Position numbers and translations under genes: made by a program. From contig NC_065417.1 of assembly GCF_024362695.1 (NCBI RefSeq), positions 4,023,001 to 4,087,000 on the forward strand: a stretch of DNA of 64,000 bases, read 5' to 3'. The DNA comes from Pectinophora gossypiella (taxonomy: Eukaryota > Arthropoda > Insecta > Lepidoptera > Gelechiidae). A model generated the notes under the pieces. It was given only the letters and a program-made list of their open reading frames with translations. It was not told the DNA's origin and did not search any database. Every line of letters starts with the position of its first letter. The stretch's first letter is position 1. This document shows positions 18,480 to 29,844 of this stretch, in pieces.

Positions 18480-18670
18480 ACGCAGGCCACAGTGGCGTTA
18501 GAGAGATCCTCTGATGCCCGCATCCAGCGTTTTCCAGCGACCTTAAGAAGGTCATCGGTTCACGCAGGGGGGATGTCCACGCTGCGCTTTCCAGTCCGCA
18601 GTCTCCACTCGAGAATCTTACGGCCCCATCGGCCGTCCGTTCTACGAGCGACGTGCCCCGCCCACTGCCA
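18480..18670 (-). pseudogene. RTE-like LINE, C-terminal ORF2 fragment
   Basis: The minus strand reads RTDGRWGRKILEWRLRTGKR then SVDIPP, matching the usual RTE-type C-terminus (W-RKxLEWR-RTGRRSVGRPP). Further along, KVAGKRWMRA-type bases are present but the frame is broken. Related to the 57681 copy. Confidence 0.75.
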
Positions 18671-18734
18671 CTTCAGTTCAACAATTGTTCACCCTCACCC
18701 TATTCTATCCCAAACTTCATTCAAATTAAATTAT

Positions 18735-18860
18735 TGTTAGATAGAAAAGAATCGATCGACCTAATATCGACTGATACATCACTATGCCATAAACGTCACA
18801 ACACTGGCTTACGTACTTTGACAAATGTAATTCTTACCGCGTATTGAGACGAAGGCTTTT
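18735..18860 (-). repeat. Dispersed repeat R3, inverted copy
   Basis: The reverse complement matches 40300-40440 (AGTGTTGTGACGTTTATG, CATAGTGATGTAT, GATCGATCGATT, TTTTCTATCTAAC) and 31740-31905. No coding content. From 18861 to 20100 I see only AT-rich sequence, with a possible A-rich retroposon end at 19200-19260. Confidence 0.6.
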
Positions 18861-20099
18861 CGGCGGGAAACGGGAATGGGACAGTTGCTTTCTTCATTGA
18901 GTAATCTAAATAATTAATACGAAGTGGTGTTTTGTGGTTAATGATCGCATTAAGTTAGTCAGAAGACATTCGCGAGTGTTATTATATTGGAGTATTCAAT
19001 AAACAAAGTGTATCTGCCTATTTTCGCTTCGTGCCGGGAAGCCGCTTCATAACTCAAAAGTTTATGCGGACTTTTGAGTTAATTCGTTTGGGGTTCGGAG
19101 TAGGAGTCTACTCCGAGGGTGGGGGCTTAGGTTTCATCATCATCACCTTTCATCATTTCATTAATCATCAAGAAAAAAAATACGTGAGACATGGCTGTAT
19201 GGGCATAGTTCCCTTTGCCTTACCCTTCGGGGAAAACCAAAACAAAAAAAAAAAGTATTGAGACGAATGTAAAATGTTATCTTATTGAAATATAACCAAT
19301 AATCGAACCGAACTAGTCGTTCTGTTTAATATTATAAATGTTGATTTACCCACAATGAGTTATTATTATAGAGAGAGCCGCAGAAGCATAGCCGGAGGGA
19401 CCAATATATGCACAAAAGGAGTATAGTATAATGAGGTAGCGATCGTAATATAAAACTTTCCACATCGTTCATTACTTATTTAGTACCGCGCAAACATAAC
19501 TAGTGCTTGTGTTACTACGTAATAAACGACGTGTAAATCGATGTAGTGGTGCAGCCTGAAATGTCTTGGCGGTTTCACACGTCGACGTAAGTCGTCTGAA
19601 GCGTACTCGTGTAATTTAGTACTGAGGGCATATCATCCTTGTTTCTATGATTAACGTACTATTCCATTAACGAAAGCGTTTAGCTCTAACAGACCTATCA
19701 AAATAACCACTTTCAATTGAACATTTATCAAATTTTCATAAGATACGCACTGAATTACGCACTAGGTATTTTAACTATCTGAATTTAGCCGCACTAAATT
19801 AGTAGCTCCAGTGCTCGGTCGGACTATTGACCATTATCTATTGCCTAGTTTGAATGCCTATGGTACAGTATGCAGCGAAAGTTAGTAAGGGCTGAATTCG
19901 TTGAATGTATAATTTTACTTTAACAGTTCACTGAGCTTCAACATGATGTATGTACTGTACATACACAAGCAACAATTATCCCTTTTATGCTTCTGCCATT
20001 ACACTGTATTTCTGAACCGTAACCGAGTAATGAGAAATTAGGTAATTATCACGTTAAAGATCGACAGTGCCATCTATATTATTTTTGGGGAACGTATCC
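18861..20099. other. AT-rich stretch, little recognised
   Basis: Apart from a CTTCGGGGAAAACC...A(10) retroposon-like end at 19218-19257, no gene or named repeat is apparent. Confidence 0.45.
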
Positions 20100-20270
20100 T
20101 GGTGGAATTCTATAGGCTCTGCTCACCCCGATGGGAAATAGGCGTGAGTTTATGTATGTATGTATGTATCCTGGAAAGTCTTTCATTGGTGCCGATTCTT
20201 GTAGACAACACTTCTTGTAATTATTTCTTTTTATTTTGGTGCAATAAAGTGGTATCTGTATTGTATTGTA
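20100..20270 (+). repeat. LINE 3'-end fragments
   Basis: 20100-20170 is the ATTCTATAGGCTCTGC...CCCGATGGGAAATAGGCGTGA block with a (TATG)n tail. 20222-20270 is a separate TTTATTTTGGTGCAATAAAG end that recurs at 51058-51095 and, inverted, at 30905-30945. Confidence 0.6.
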
Positions 20271-20612
20271 TGGTATTATGCATAACTAATGTTATGCGTT
20301 AGAATCGTCACCTTTGTCTTTTCGTCACGTTTCTGTGCCTCATCAGAGAAAACTCGTCTTGTGTCCCTAATTCACTAAAAAAGGAATCCTATTTGAGACC
20401 CTTGAGGTTACCTTTTTATTTATTTACGCAGGCGTCTATCTTACTACCAATATAAGCCCCACATTTCAGAAGTCGAGTAAGGGACAATGTCTTGTCGTGT
20501 TTTACGTGGTTTACTTATTGTATAGGACGCTAACAACAAAATTGGGTAAAAAAAATATCTGATTTGTCCTTAGTGGTTCTGCCAATTGGAATATTGCTTT
20601 GTCCGGCCAAGT
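20271..20612. other. Nothing recognised
   Basis: No ORF or repeat found. Confidence 0.4.
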
Positions 20613-20665
20613 AGTTAATGCCATCTGCGGCAAATCTACAATAAGTCACGTCAAAAAAAAAACTG
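20613..20665 (+). repeat. Retroposon family G, 3' end with poly(A)
   Basis: GGCCAAGTAGTTAATGCCAT, then TGCGGCAAATCTACAATAAG, TCACGTC and A(10). The same 3' end is at 55076-55133 and 63430-63490 (+) and at 36970-37060, 42780-42960 and 55455-55620 (inverted). Confidence 0.75.
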
Positions 20666-21540
20666 AATATTGAAGACAATTTTGTTCTTTTCCGCCCGTT
20701 CAGGTGGAAAGTAAGAAAGAGCAGTTATAACTCAAGCCCGATGCACATAGAGGTGGCACTAGGGGCTTACCTGGAGTTTGATATTTTGTTGTTTGAATAC
20801 TCCAAATGCATCTTCACTTTATATAAAGTAAAGTAAAGTATGTAAAGTTTATTATTAGAATCCACAAAAAGACAAATACAGTAACAATTGACTTATAGTT
20901 AAGAGTACAGCATCTCTTTGTGGAGGGCCGATGCCTATACTAGGTGGAAACCTGTATTATAGGTCATCGCCCTCCCCCGGATGACACAGCGTTGTTGTAC
21001 CTTGCATTTATACAGTTTAGACACTAAATTAAAAACAAATGAGAAGCTTAAACTTAATTTTAAGTCGTTGAAGACAGGCAGACAGAATTGATACATTGGT
21101 TAATTCTTAATTCAATATATACTTTACTATATATTTATAATATACTTTACTATATCCCTGGAGCGGCGCGGTTCCTTTATGCACTAAGCTTTACCGTGTT
21201 TATATTGTTACGGGAAAGCTTAGAGTACCTATTTTATGTGTGTAGACAGATAATTTATCTGCGGACGGTACAAGCGTGCCGGCACGTATCTACTAGTAGG
21301 TCTCGAGAGAATGCAGCGAGACCCGGTACGGTTTGACCCATGTACTTGTACCTACAGATACTCCTTATTCGATTACTATCGATCCCCACCTTACGCTTCC
21401 TGTGAAGTTTTCCGTGTTAACCATTTGATTTGCTACTAAACAGTACCTTCAACTATGGGACTAGAAATTTGTAATCTATCATTTTCATAATTCATTTCAG
21501 AAACACATCGAAATGTTTGGCTACTTTAGCATCTAGAACA
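20666..21540. other. AT-rich stretch with minor repeats
   Basis: A retroposon-like block at 20820-20985 (GTAAAGTAAAGTATGTAAAG; GGAGGGCCGATGCCTA; CGCCCTCCCCCGG). No gene. Confidence 0.4.
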
Positions 21541-21544
21541 TTAG

Positions 21545-21655
21545 AGTCATACATGAGCCATGTCAGGGGCCTTTGGCGGCTCAATAGTAAACCTGACACC
21601 AGGGTTGATGGGGTTTGTAATCCACCTCACAACCTACACGATAGTAGAAGAACAT
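21545..21655 (+). repeat. SINE family C, 3' tail
   Basis: CATGAGCCATGTCAGGGGCC, TTTGGCGGCTCAATA, CCTGACACCAGGGTTGATG and CCACCTCACAACC mark the tail of the SINE that is full-length at 34055-34375. A second tail copy lies at 22005-22112. The intervening and following bases (21656-22004, 22113-22602) show nothing else. Confidence 0.75.
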
Positions 21656-22004
21656 TAAATCCTTGTTTAAGTAGTTCAAGGCTAAAGCCATAAAAACTCC
21701 AGAAATAGTCCCATAGGGAATAGGGTACCTAGTTTCCAACAAATTCCAACTACTTAGTCAAATCAGTTACTTTTTACTTAACACGAAATTACTATGGAAT
21801 TTGTATGAAAAAGCCACCTGTGACGTCATAGAAAAACGTGACAAAATGTCGCATTTTTATTAAACAAGTACATTCTTCGTTATTAAAATTCATAAATAAC
21901 TTAAAAAGAAAAAAAGAAAACGTCATTTGTCACCTTTAGATCTGTCTTAATTTAGTAAGTAAGTAATCAGAATTTCATAATTTACTTATTACTGATGTGA
22001 GTAC

Positions 22005-22112
22005 AGTCGTTACATGAGCTATGTCAGGGACCTTATTATGCGGCTCAATAATGACCCTGACACCAGGGTTGATGAGGTTGGTAATTCACCTCACAACCCA
22101 CACGATAGAAGA
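22005..22112 (+). repeat. SINE family C, 3' tail
   Basis: Same tail as 21545-21655 in the same orientation, with GTTACATGAGC and CCACACGATAGAAGAGAAG. Confidence 0.75.
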
Positions 22113-22602
22113 GAAGATAATTTATTTTTGAATTATTGGATATGCCCCGATCGGAATTCAATATTTGGCGGGACAAATGGGGAGCATTGAGGACTCCTGC
22201 TAATTACGCCACTGTTGGTATAAGTTTCAGTTACGTAGGTATAAATTTCGTTAGGATGTAAACCATAGACTTAGATGTTTTCGCGCTTACGTCACAACCA
22301 CTGCATTAAGTTGAAATGGCAAAGGTCAAGAAAGAACATCCTGAACAATAAACTGGATTAAGTGGTTCTATTCAAGATGAGCAGGTCCGGACTCCGGCTG
22401 TAGGATAAGCCAGTGGTACTCAATGAAGTGGTGCGCGTATCTAAGTTGTGGTGTGGTTGCTTGAAGACCCTAGTTCTCATCTAGGTAAATAAGTAGGTGC
22501 GCGGAATTTTTCAAACGTCTACCAGAGTCAGTCAGTTAGATTTGTCGGAGTACTGCAAAGAGCAACTTGCACTTTCATGAAACTTACAATGAAGCGTTTA
22601 TA

Positions 22603-22745
22603 CAGGGTGTTAGTGACATCGTAACGAATACTGAGGGGGATGATTCAGACCATGATTCTGAGTTAATATGAAGTGGAATTTTCCGTCGCAAAATTCATAT
22701 ACTTTTTGTGTTTTTTTTTTTAATTATTTTCAATTCTGTGCTTTT
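22603..22745. mobile_element. Palindromic MITE, copy 4 (left half only)
   Basis: Starts TACAGGGTGTTAGTGACATC and keeps the left arm and AT-rich centre. The right arm is lost just before copy 5 begins. Confidence 0.75.
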
Positions 22746-22777
22746 GCAAATTACATACAAGTGGCCATACAAGTAGA

Positions 22778-23713
22778 CAGGGCGTTAGTGACATCGTAAC
22801 TAGCGTTGAAAATTCCGAAAGAAATTGTTTTTTTCGGTGAAAAAAACGTCAGTTCGTTTTTTACCGTTTTATTTGTTTGTTACATTGAAATATATCAGAA
22901 ACCTTAGGAAAAAAACGGGTATTTAATGAATTTTCGCCGTTTAATTCGACAAATTAGAAAAAAACGATTGAAAAAAACAAGTTTTTATCACCAAATTTTA
23001 AAACAATAATGCATATTGTATTTCTATCTTGCTCACAAATCAGATACAAAGTCACTGTCGCTTTCTGAAGAATCAGTATTACAAGGCTCAAATTCAAAAG
23101 ATTTAGATTGCATTAAATGTAAATTTGATCTAACGTATACTAGCACGTGAATTGTTAAAATTATTCAATAAGACTGAAAAGTACCTAACTACTAAAATTA
23201 GGTAATACATGTAATGATTGCAGTAGTGCGTGTGTGACATGAACTAAGTATCTGTGGGTCGGAATGAGCGTATGACAACAAAACAAGAAAAAAAACATTC
23301 GACCCTCCAAAATATAATAAAAATATTCTTCTAAAAACATTAATACTTTCCGTTTCTTTCATATTTTCCGGTTTCTTTCGTTTTATTCATAAAAAACATG
23401 AAATATTTCATATTTATTTTTCTTGAAATTTTCGAATAAAACTTGTATAAAAACGAAAGAATTTAAAAAAAACGGGAAAAATTCCCGCTTTTTTCAACGC
23501 TAATCGTAACAAATACTGAGGGGGATGATTCGCACTATGATTCTGAGTTGATATCAAGTGGATATTCCTGTCGTAAAATTCACAAAAAAATATGTTTTTT
23601 TAAATTATTTTCCGTTACATACTTTTGCGATGGAAAATTCCACTTGATATCAACTCAGACTCATGGTCTAAATCATCCCTCGAAAGTTTTCGTTGCGATG
23701 TCACTAACACCCT
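22778..23713. mobile_element. Palindromic MITE, copy 5, interrupted by a hAT-like element
   Basis: Left terminus CAGGGCGTTAGTGACATCGT; the rest resumes at 23503 and ends CACTAACACCCTG followed by TA. The insertion at 22801-23502 has an 8-bp duplication of MITE sequence, which dates it after the MITE. Confidence 0.85.
22801..23502. mobile_element. hAT-like non-autonomous element, 702 bp
   Basis: Perfect 12-bp terminal inverted repeats TAGCGTTGAAAA / TTTTCAACGCTA, flanked by the 8-bp duplication ATCGTAAC (22793-22800 and 23503-23510). The 8-bp target duplication and TAG-type terminus fit the hAT superfamily. No transposase ORF; AT-rich interior with ATTTTC and GAAAGAAA repeats. Confidence 0.85.
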
Positions 23714-24111
23714 GTATACCTATATTTTTTAATAAAAATGGCTAATATACCATACAAAGATAACAAGTTATATTTCAACAAAGTAAATAAAAGGCGACAA
23801 ACTGATTTTATCTTTTGTAGCCACAGCTAGTAAAGATGTGTAGGTACCTACGCCAGTCGAATTCTTCCCTTAGAGTGGTAAGTAGAAAAAGAAGAATTGG
23901 GAACCACTGCTCTAAGCCATTCCATTCGAAACTAGGTCAAACAATTTATTCCGTCTCCAGCTAGCGAAGGAGTTAAAGAATCCTGAATGCACCTCAAAAA
24001 GTTTAATAAGTACCTACTACAACCCGGTTTAAAGTTTGTAAGCTAGGAATATGAATTACTAACACATACACTATGCACACACACACACATATATACATAT
24101 ATACTTATTAG
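23714..24111. other. AT-rich stretch, nothing recognised
   Basis: Ends in a short (CA)n(TA)n tract at 24076-24105. No gene. Confidence 0.5.
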
Positions 24112-24232
24112 GTTAACACTTTCAAGGACAGAACGTCTAATGTAATCCGATTCCAAGATGCCATACTACCTTTTATGAACCATCCATGACCCATGGTTTC
24201 TGTCCGTGTCCGTTCACGGTCATTAATATAAT
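24112..24232. mobile_element. TTAA-type MITE, copy 1
   Basis: TTAACACTTTCAAGGACAGA at the left; the inverse-related end GTCCGTTCACGGTCATTAA at the right. An opposite-orientation copy lies at 26269-26388. Terminal CACTTTCAAGG next to TTAA suggests piggyBac-like target choice. Confidence 0.5.
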
Positions 24233-24771
24233 ATTATACTAATGACCCCTTACTTCAAACTTTCTTTCACAATTTTTATGTGGAAAACTAGCAAAGAGAA
24301 GAGAAAGGTTTTGTTAACAAAATTCACATTCGAATGTGATATAAAAAGTTTTACTTTTTGAAAAATAACTCCGGTGTTCTTCAACAAAACCTCGATAGCT
24401 TTCAATTAATTTCATTCCGGGTTGAAAATTGACACCACATATTTTTACCTGGATTACTAGCTTGTCTATTGTGAGGTTCACTCATCGCCATTTCGTAAAA
24501 AATATATTACCCACGACCAATATTTCTAATTTATTTAGCAAGGTAATTTTGAACTTATTTAGCTATTTTTATATATGTGACAAGTAATACTAATTAAATA
24601 CATTAGTCAGTAATTCACTAAAGGGTTATGGTTAAAGAGAATTTATTTCTTATTTCCAACATATTAAATGTCATTTACATAAGAAACAAAGTACATACAT
24701 TTGTATACTTACATATAAGTTCACACTTCGCATAATATGCTTTCCACACATACAGAGACTGGTCCGCAGAA
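24233..24771. other. AT-rich stretch, nothing recognised
   Basis: No gene or repeat assigned. Confidence 0.45.
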
Positions 24772-24819
24772 CCAAGCACCACACTTTCAAAATTACCAAG
24801 CACCACACTTTCAAAATTG
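24772..24819. repeat. 24-bp tandem duplication
   Basis: The unit ACCAAGCACCACACTTTCAA plus AATT occurs twice in a row, directly before MITE E copy 2. Confidence 0.8.
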
Positions 24820-24830
24820 GGTGGTAAAAA

Positions 24831-24968
24831 GGGTGGTATTAATAAACGAATCTCAGCTGAGACTGCCCTCAAAATCATGCTCAAGTCTCTGTTTTTATAT
24901 GAGAACTGTCACAATGACATGATCTTGAGGGCAGTCTCGAAGTTGAGATTGGTTTATTAATACCACCC
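24831..24968. mobile_element. MITE family E, copy 2
   Basis: 138 bp from GGGTGGTATTAATAAACGAA to GTTTATTAATACCACCC. The arms carry CTCAGCTGAGACTGCCCTCA and its inverse. The flanks (AAA / TTA) do not form a clean duplication here. Confidence 0.7.
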
Positions 24969-25348
24969 TTAATTTTCAATTATGATATTTAAGTACGTTC
25001 AATTACGTACCAATTTAATGGTAACACTCATGTGACAGTTGCGTCATCAGACAGCTAACAATGGCGGCTTTTCATAGGTTCACTATCAGGTGACGATATA
25101 TATATGGTTCACAAATCGATGACATTTAAAGCCTGGCTACGGGCGGCTAATCTCCTCCATATTTGACGTGATAAGTGGTTCATTTCCTCCATACGTAAGT
25201 ACGTCCGTCCATCTAATTCGTGGTTGACGTCGAATTAGAGTCAATTCGATTATAGAGTAGGTCAAACGAGAACAAACACAAATCAAATCAAATGCATAAT
25301 ATAGGATAACAACAAGGGGATTGAAACACCACACCACACCAAACATAC
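24969..25348. other. Nothing recognised
   Basis: No gene. The minus frame at 25137-25367 has no domain. Confidence 0.4.
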
Positions 25349-25792
25349 CACATCTGAAGCAAATCATCTAAAAAGCAATATTGCAATTTGACATTTGTGT
25401 GCATTGCGCACTTAATTCTATATGCGCAAATGTCAAATTGCAATATTGCTTTTTGCCCCATGTGGGTCGATACGATATTAGTCGAGCGTTTTTGTTTGAA
25501 GTCTTATATTTTATATACTTATGTTCACATTTTTGTAACGTCTTAAACCTAAATAAAGATTTTATTCATTATTTATTTTATTTTATTTATAAAGGTACAT
25601 ACAACATTACAGTGTAATCCAATGCGCTGTATGACGAGAAAAAAAAATATAAAAACTAATATAACACAAAATAAACAATGAATGAAAAAGAAACAAAAAG
25701 AAAATAAGACTATGAACATGAAAAACACTAAAAAAAAACAATCTATCTATCTTTTTAGATGAATTGCTTCCATGTGGCCTTTTTAACCCCCC
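25349..25792. mobile_element. Palindromic MITE family D, copy 2, split
   Basis: The left arm and inner palindrome (CATCTAAAAAGCAATATTGC; GCGCAAATGTCAAATTGC) run to 25457. The missing outer right arm CTTTTTAGATGAATTGCTTC...TGTGGCC appears at 25753-25785, after about 296 bp of A-rich sequence that has apparently inserted. Confidence 0.65.
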
Positions 25793-25849
25793 AGGTCTCC
25801 TGTTCTTCTCTCGGTTGGGTTGTGATTCAAAAATCCATGACTGATTTCA

Positions 25850-25917
25850 TTTACTTACCCCAGTGGCAGGATTACTATTGAGCCGCCAAATGTCCCTGAC
25901 ATGTCTCATGTACTAAG
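25850..25917 (-). repeat. SINE family C, tail fragment
   Basis: Inverted TTATTGAGCCGCC-type and CCCTGACATG...CTCATG blocks of the SINE C tail, abutting the foldback element. Confidence 0.6.
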
Positions 25918-26585
25918 TACAGAAATAAGGACATCAGATACGAAAAGGCCCAACAGGCGGCCTTGAAATATATCGGTATAATGTTTTCACGGGACCCTCA
26001 ATCTAGCACAGACACGGTTTTTTAATTGTTTACTATTTAAACGAGGTTGGTAATCCACCTGACAACCCACGCGATACAAGAAGTACATACTAGCCGGGCC
26101 GACTGCTTAACGTGCCTTTCGAAGCATGTATCATCTTACTTTCGGGCAATCGGGGTGTTCGGAGTGTAATGGCCGAGCCAAACTATAGATAAAAAAACTA
26201 AGTGATTTTTGTGATGGGTCCTTAACGGGAACTCAAGACCTCCGAACACAAGACTTAAACCAGAGAGGCCGTTAACACATTCACGGACACTGACCACAGG
26301 TCATAAATCTTTCATTCATAAATGTATGACACTTTGGATTGGAACATCGCCTGTAGACCTTCTGTCCTTGAAAGTGTTAAAGTCTTGTATTAACCACACA
26401 CGGCCACAGTTACGGTATCAGATTATGTGGCTAAATCACGTCTAAATAGTAAACCATTAAAAAAACCGTGTCTGTGCTAGACGAGGGTCCTGTGAAAACA
26501 TTATACCGCTAGGTAGATAGATTTCAATTGCTGTAAGGCCGCCTGTTGGGCCTTTTCGTATCTGATGTCCTTATTTCTGTATCTT
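25918..26585. mobile_element. Foldback element with ~110-bp inverted ends
   Basis: TACAGAAATAAGGACATCAG and ATACGAAAAGGCCCAACAGG at the left are repeated inverted at 26530-26585. The arms continue through ATAATGTTTTCAC and CTAGCACAGACACGGTTTTT on both sides. The roughly 420-bp interior contains a SINE C piece (26042-26180) and a TTAA MITE (26269-26388). No ORF. Confidence 0.7.
26269..26388. mobile_element. TTAA-type MITE, copy 2
   Basis: TTAACACATTCACGGACACT at the left and CTTGAAAGTGTTAA at the right: an inverted-related pair with TTAA on both sides. Opposite orientation to 24112-24232. Confidence 0.55.
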
Positions 26586-26954
26586 GTGTCCGTTTCGCTC
26601 AATTAAGTATAAATTTATGTTATCTTCTTGGTGATTTCGAGTCAATTGAGAATAGGTAAAGAATTCATAAATTCCTATTTCAACACAGTGCCTATATCTG
26701 ACATGGAATTGAAACCTCAATTCAATTGTAAAGTGGGTCAAACAATTTGCCCGTGGCGCACAACCTGGGAAAGAGTTCTACGATTCAAAGCTCCGCAAAA
26801 AGTTTAATGAGCCCAGTTTACCGCATTCGCATCCCTGGAAACCGTAACTTCTTCGGATAAGCCCAGTTATTTAATTAGCTAGGTAAGTAGAAATTGTTAT
26901 TGTTTAACTTGAAATAAGTCATATTGAATTAGGAAGACCTTGAAGGAAGTACAT
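26586..26954. other. Nothing recognised
   Basis: AT-rich, no gene. Confidence 0.4.
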
Positions 26955-27130
26955 TAGCCAAATTGGAGATGTCTTTAGAAAAGGTTCAGTAATACTCTGA
27001 ACTGGCGTGCGTGTATGAAACGATTGATGAATGTGGAGGAAGAAGAGAGGAACGTCAGGAGCAAATGGAATTCCATAGTTTCTGCTTACCTCGGTGGGAA
27101 ATAGTGAGTTTATGTACCTATGTATGTTTA
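26955..27130 (+). pseudogene. RTE-like LINE 3' end
   Basis: The frame reads RLMNVEEEERNVRSKWNSIV then SAY, the end of an RT ORF, followed by a (TATG)-type tail. Same family as 39965-40115. Confidence 0.6.
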
Positions 27131-27194
27131 ATTGAATTTGTCCCTTACATACGTATAAACTGGTGACATGACTAAGGGCGACCGACGTTGTCGT

Positions 27195-27345
27195 AACGTC
27201 GCTGCTCTGTGCGCACTAACTATGGTATAGTCACTGTGGTACATTGGCTTGCTTCTCAATCGGGGAGCGCCGCTTCGAACCCCGGTACTGGACTTGCACC
27301 AATAAGTGCAATTTTCACTGACACAGTCGCGAAAAGTCACGATAT
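27195..27345 (+). repeat. tRNA-headed SINE-like sequence
   Basis: GTACATTGGCTTGCTTCTCA followed by GCTTCGAACCCCGGTACTGG, a B-box-like stretch. Cloverleaf pairing is incomplete, so it is a SINE and not a tRNA gene. Confidence 0.5.
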
Positions 27346-27654
27346 GGGTCATCATTCATCATTACTTACTTCTAAAGACACTTGTGCCGTGTTTATCAAA
27401 ACTTACAAGTCTACACGTTCACAAGTTACAAGTTACTCACAAGTATGTTTAAACTACGTTTATTAAAAAAAATACAGGGATTGTAAAATATCCCTGTGAA
27501 ATAAATAAATACATTTGTAACATGTAATTTACATATGTACCTATTTTTGATAAACTCATTCTTATAATAATGAAATTTTTTACAAGAAAATTTCGGGATA
27601 TTTGTTTTTTTTTTGTTGCGGACGGCAAGAGGGAAACCACTGCCCTATTTTTCC

Positions 27655-28078
27655 CTAAAAAAGTAGCATGGAAAATGCTGCACCGAGAAGAGCGTGGCTC
27701 TTAAATTGATGATGATGATGGTCGTCTTAAACCTTGTAGCTTCATAAAAGTATACTCCATTAGCCTTCCATTTAACTATTGGATGGTGATGAATTTGTCA
27801 ATGGGACAAAAACAAAAAGGTACTAGGTACTATAGAGCCTAGTTGAAAACTTCGTAGTTCTGACTTCTAATAGGTAAGTAGTTTACCTGCCTTAACAGAA
27901 AACGTGTTGTTATGTTTGACTAGGCTAGTAAGTAGGTCATCATCATCAATTTAAGAGCCACGCTCTTGTCGGAGTAGCATTTTTCCATTCCAGTCTATCA
28001 AAGGCCAATTCCTTGACTTCCCTACATGACACGACGTAAACCTTTTCTTTAATCTGTTTCATGTAAGCTCTTCTTGGT
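27655..28078. repeat. Two inverted SPACE-type tails
   Basis: 27655-27720 (+; GCTGCACCGAGAAGAGCGTG, then TTAAATTGATGATG) and 27945-28075 (-; TTTAAGAGCCACGCTCTTGT, CAGTCTATCAAAGGCCAATT). Same family as 5935-6045. From 28079 to 28739 nothing is recognised. Confidence 0.6.
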
Positions 28079-28739
28079 TAGTAAGTAGGTACTTATATTA
28101 AATCCACAGACATTAGAAAGTATAATTACGGTTTAAGTTCTAACAGCAGCTGTCAAATCAATCATGTTTTATTTAACATTCATTATAAAATTTTAGGAGA
28201 AGATACGTTCATTCCCGAAGCATCTACAGCCATAATTCAGCTTGCATGAGTAATATAGTTTTAATGAGTTCTTAAATGTTTGGCAAGTTGCATAGAGTTT
28301 GGCGAACATTTTGCAAGGAGCGCCGAAGTTTGGGATAGCTAACGATCTCACGTTTGCTGCATTCGTTGTTCCAATCTTCCCCCTTCCCGGTCGAAGGGGA
28401 TAATGAGAGCTAAAACTGTCTTCTGATAGAATTAAAGGACGAGAATTCACTTTCGAACATCCGTTATCCGGTCGCGTTCGATAGTTCTGATTGTATGGAT
28501 TTTTCTAGAAAGTTCTTGAAGAAACTATTTTGTCGTAGGATGGTGAATACTTTATAGACATATAGGTAAGTAAGTAGGTATAACTTTGGGCATGCGGGTC
28601 GCTAAATCGTAAGTGAAATATCTGATGTGAAGGAGGAGTAAGGAGGGTATAAGTAGGTATTTTATAAGCAAACATCAAAAAAGAAGCACTTATCTGTAAA
28701 ATCAAGAGCATTAACATGCTTACAATTTACTTGTTTTTT
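28079..28739. other. Nothing recognised
   Basis: Minus-strand frames here lack domains and splice context. Confidence 0.4.
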
Positions 28740-29025
28740 CCCTTTGATTCCGTGATAGCCCTGTTCAGAGAACGCGTGACTTCATAGTGTCACGGGTTTG
28801 AATCCCAGTTCGGGCTCTAAAGCACTGAATTCGATTTTATGAGTTTGAAGTCATGTTTAGATTATAGATAACTGATATCCCGTGGTTTCCAGGATTTTTC
28901 ATCTGCCAATTGCAATAGGCTCGCTTCTATTACATGGGATTTCAACATAGCCGGCTAGTAGTGGTGTATACTATACACCTCTGCCTACCCCTTCGGGGAT
29001 ACAGGCGTGATGCTGTGATATGTTA
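28740..29025 (+). repeat. tRNA-headed SINE (family D)
   Basis: TTCAGAGAACGCGTGACTTC...CACGGGTTTGAATCCC (B-box-like), then a body ending CTCTGCCTACCCCTTCGGGG, ATACAGGCGTGATG. The tail recurs inverted at 49055-49100. Confidence 0.6.
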
Positions 29026-29844
29026 AAAGCCACAATTTGAGCATCGAAAAGATTCATAGACTACCTTTCGCGCTAGTCACTTTACCATTTTGTACGGTAG
29101 CAACTGTGAGCAAAAATCGTTTGAGAGACGTTCACATCAATGTGATTACTCTCCCTTTGACGTCGACACACGTTTAACAAACTAAACCCGTTTTTGATCA
29201 CTACAGCACACCACTCTACATATAGATAGTACCGATGAATAAACAAGTATGTAGGTACACCACAGTACGTACCTAAAGGATGAAACAGAATACTAAATAG
29301 AGAAAATCCTTTTAGTGTTAGCGATTCGTGTAATAATCCATCATAAAGTAGAACAATAAATCGCGTTAACCTATTTATGGCGTGGTAAGTACTTTTGAAT
29401 TAGAAATTATTAGATAGTATTCCATATTTAAACATTTTATAATCTTTTTCTATTTAATTACTTGATATAAGTAACTAGGTCGGAGTTTTTACGTCGCTTT
29501 AAAGTTGAAATTATAAATGAAAAAATATTTTTTATCTCGTGTTTTCTCTTACAAATGTACGTTTGCATTTTAGCACCTACAGGTAGAATTGAGCGTTAAT
29601 GGAGTGTCTTTTAGCTTAGACTTCCAGCCATTAACTGCAGAGAACCCGTACAAAGCCGACGCGTGGAAACAAGGTGAAAAATAAAGCAATTTCCTTAGTA
29701 ACGTTCTGGCTTCACGTAGGTACTGGAGAATCAAAACAGAAAGGTGCTTTGCTATAGGGACTATGTGATTTATTTTATTTAAGTATACGAAATCACATCC
29801 AATTTCGTTTGACTTTACTGCTGTGGAACCTGAGTCTCTCATCA
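29026..29844. other. AT-rich stretch, nothing recognised
   Basis: The 91-codon minus frame at 29570-29845 has no domain and is treated as chance. Confidence 0.4.

Noticed and set aside
28193..28250. Possible small exon after TTTTAG at 28190-28196
   Set aside because: Open for about 25 codons only, no donor in phase, no protein similarity recognised.
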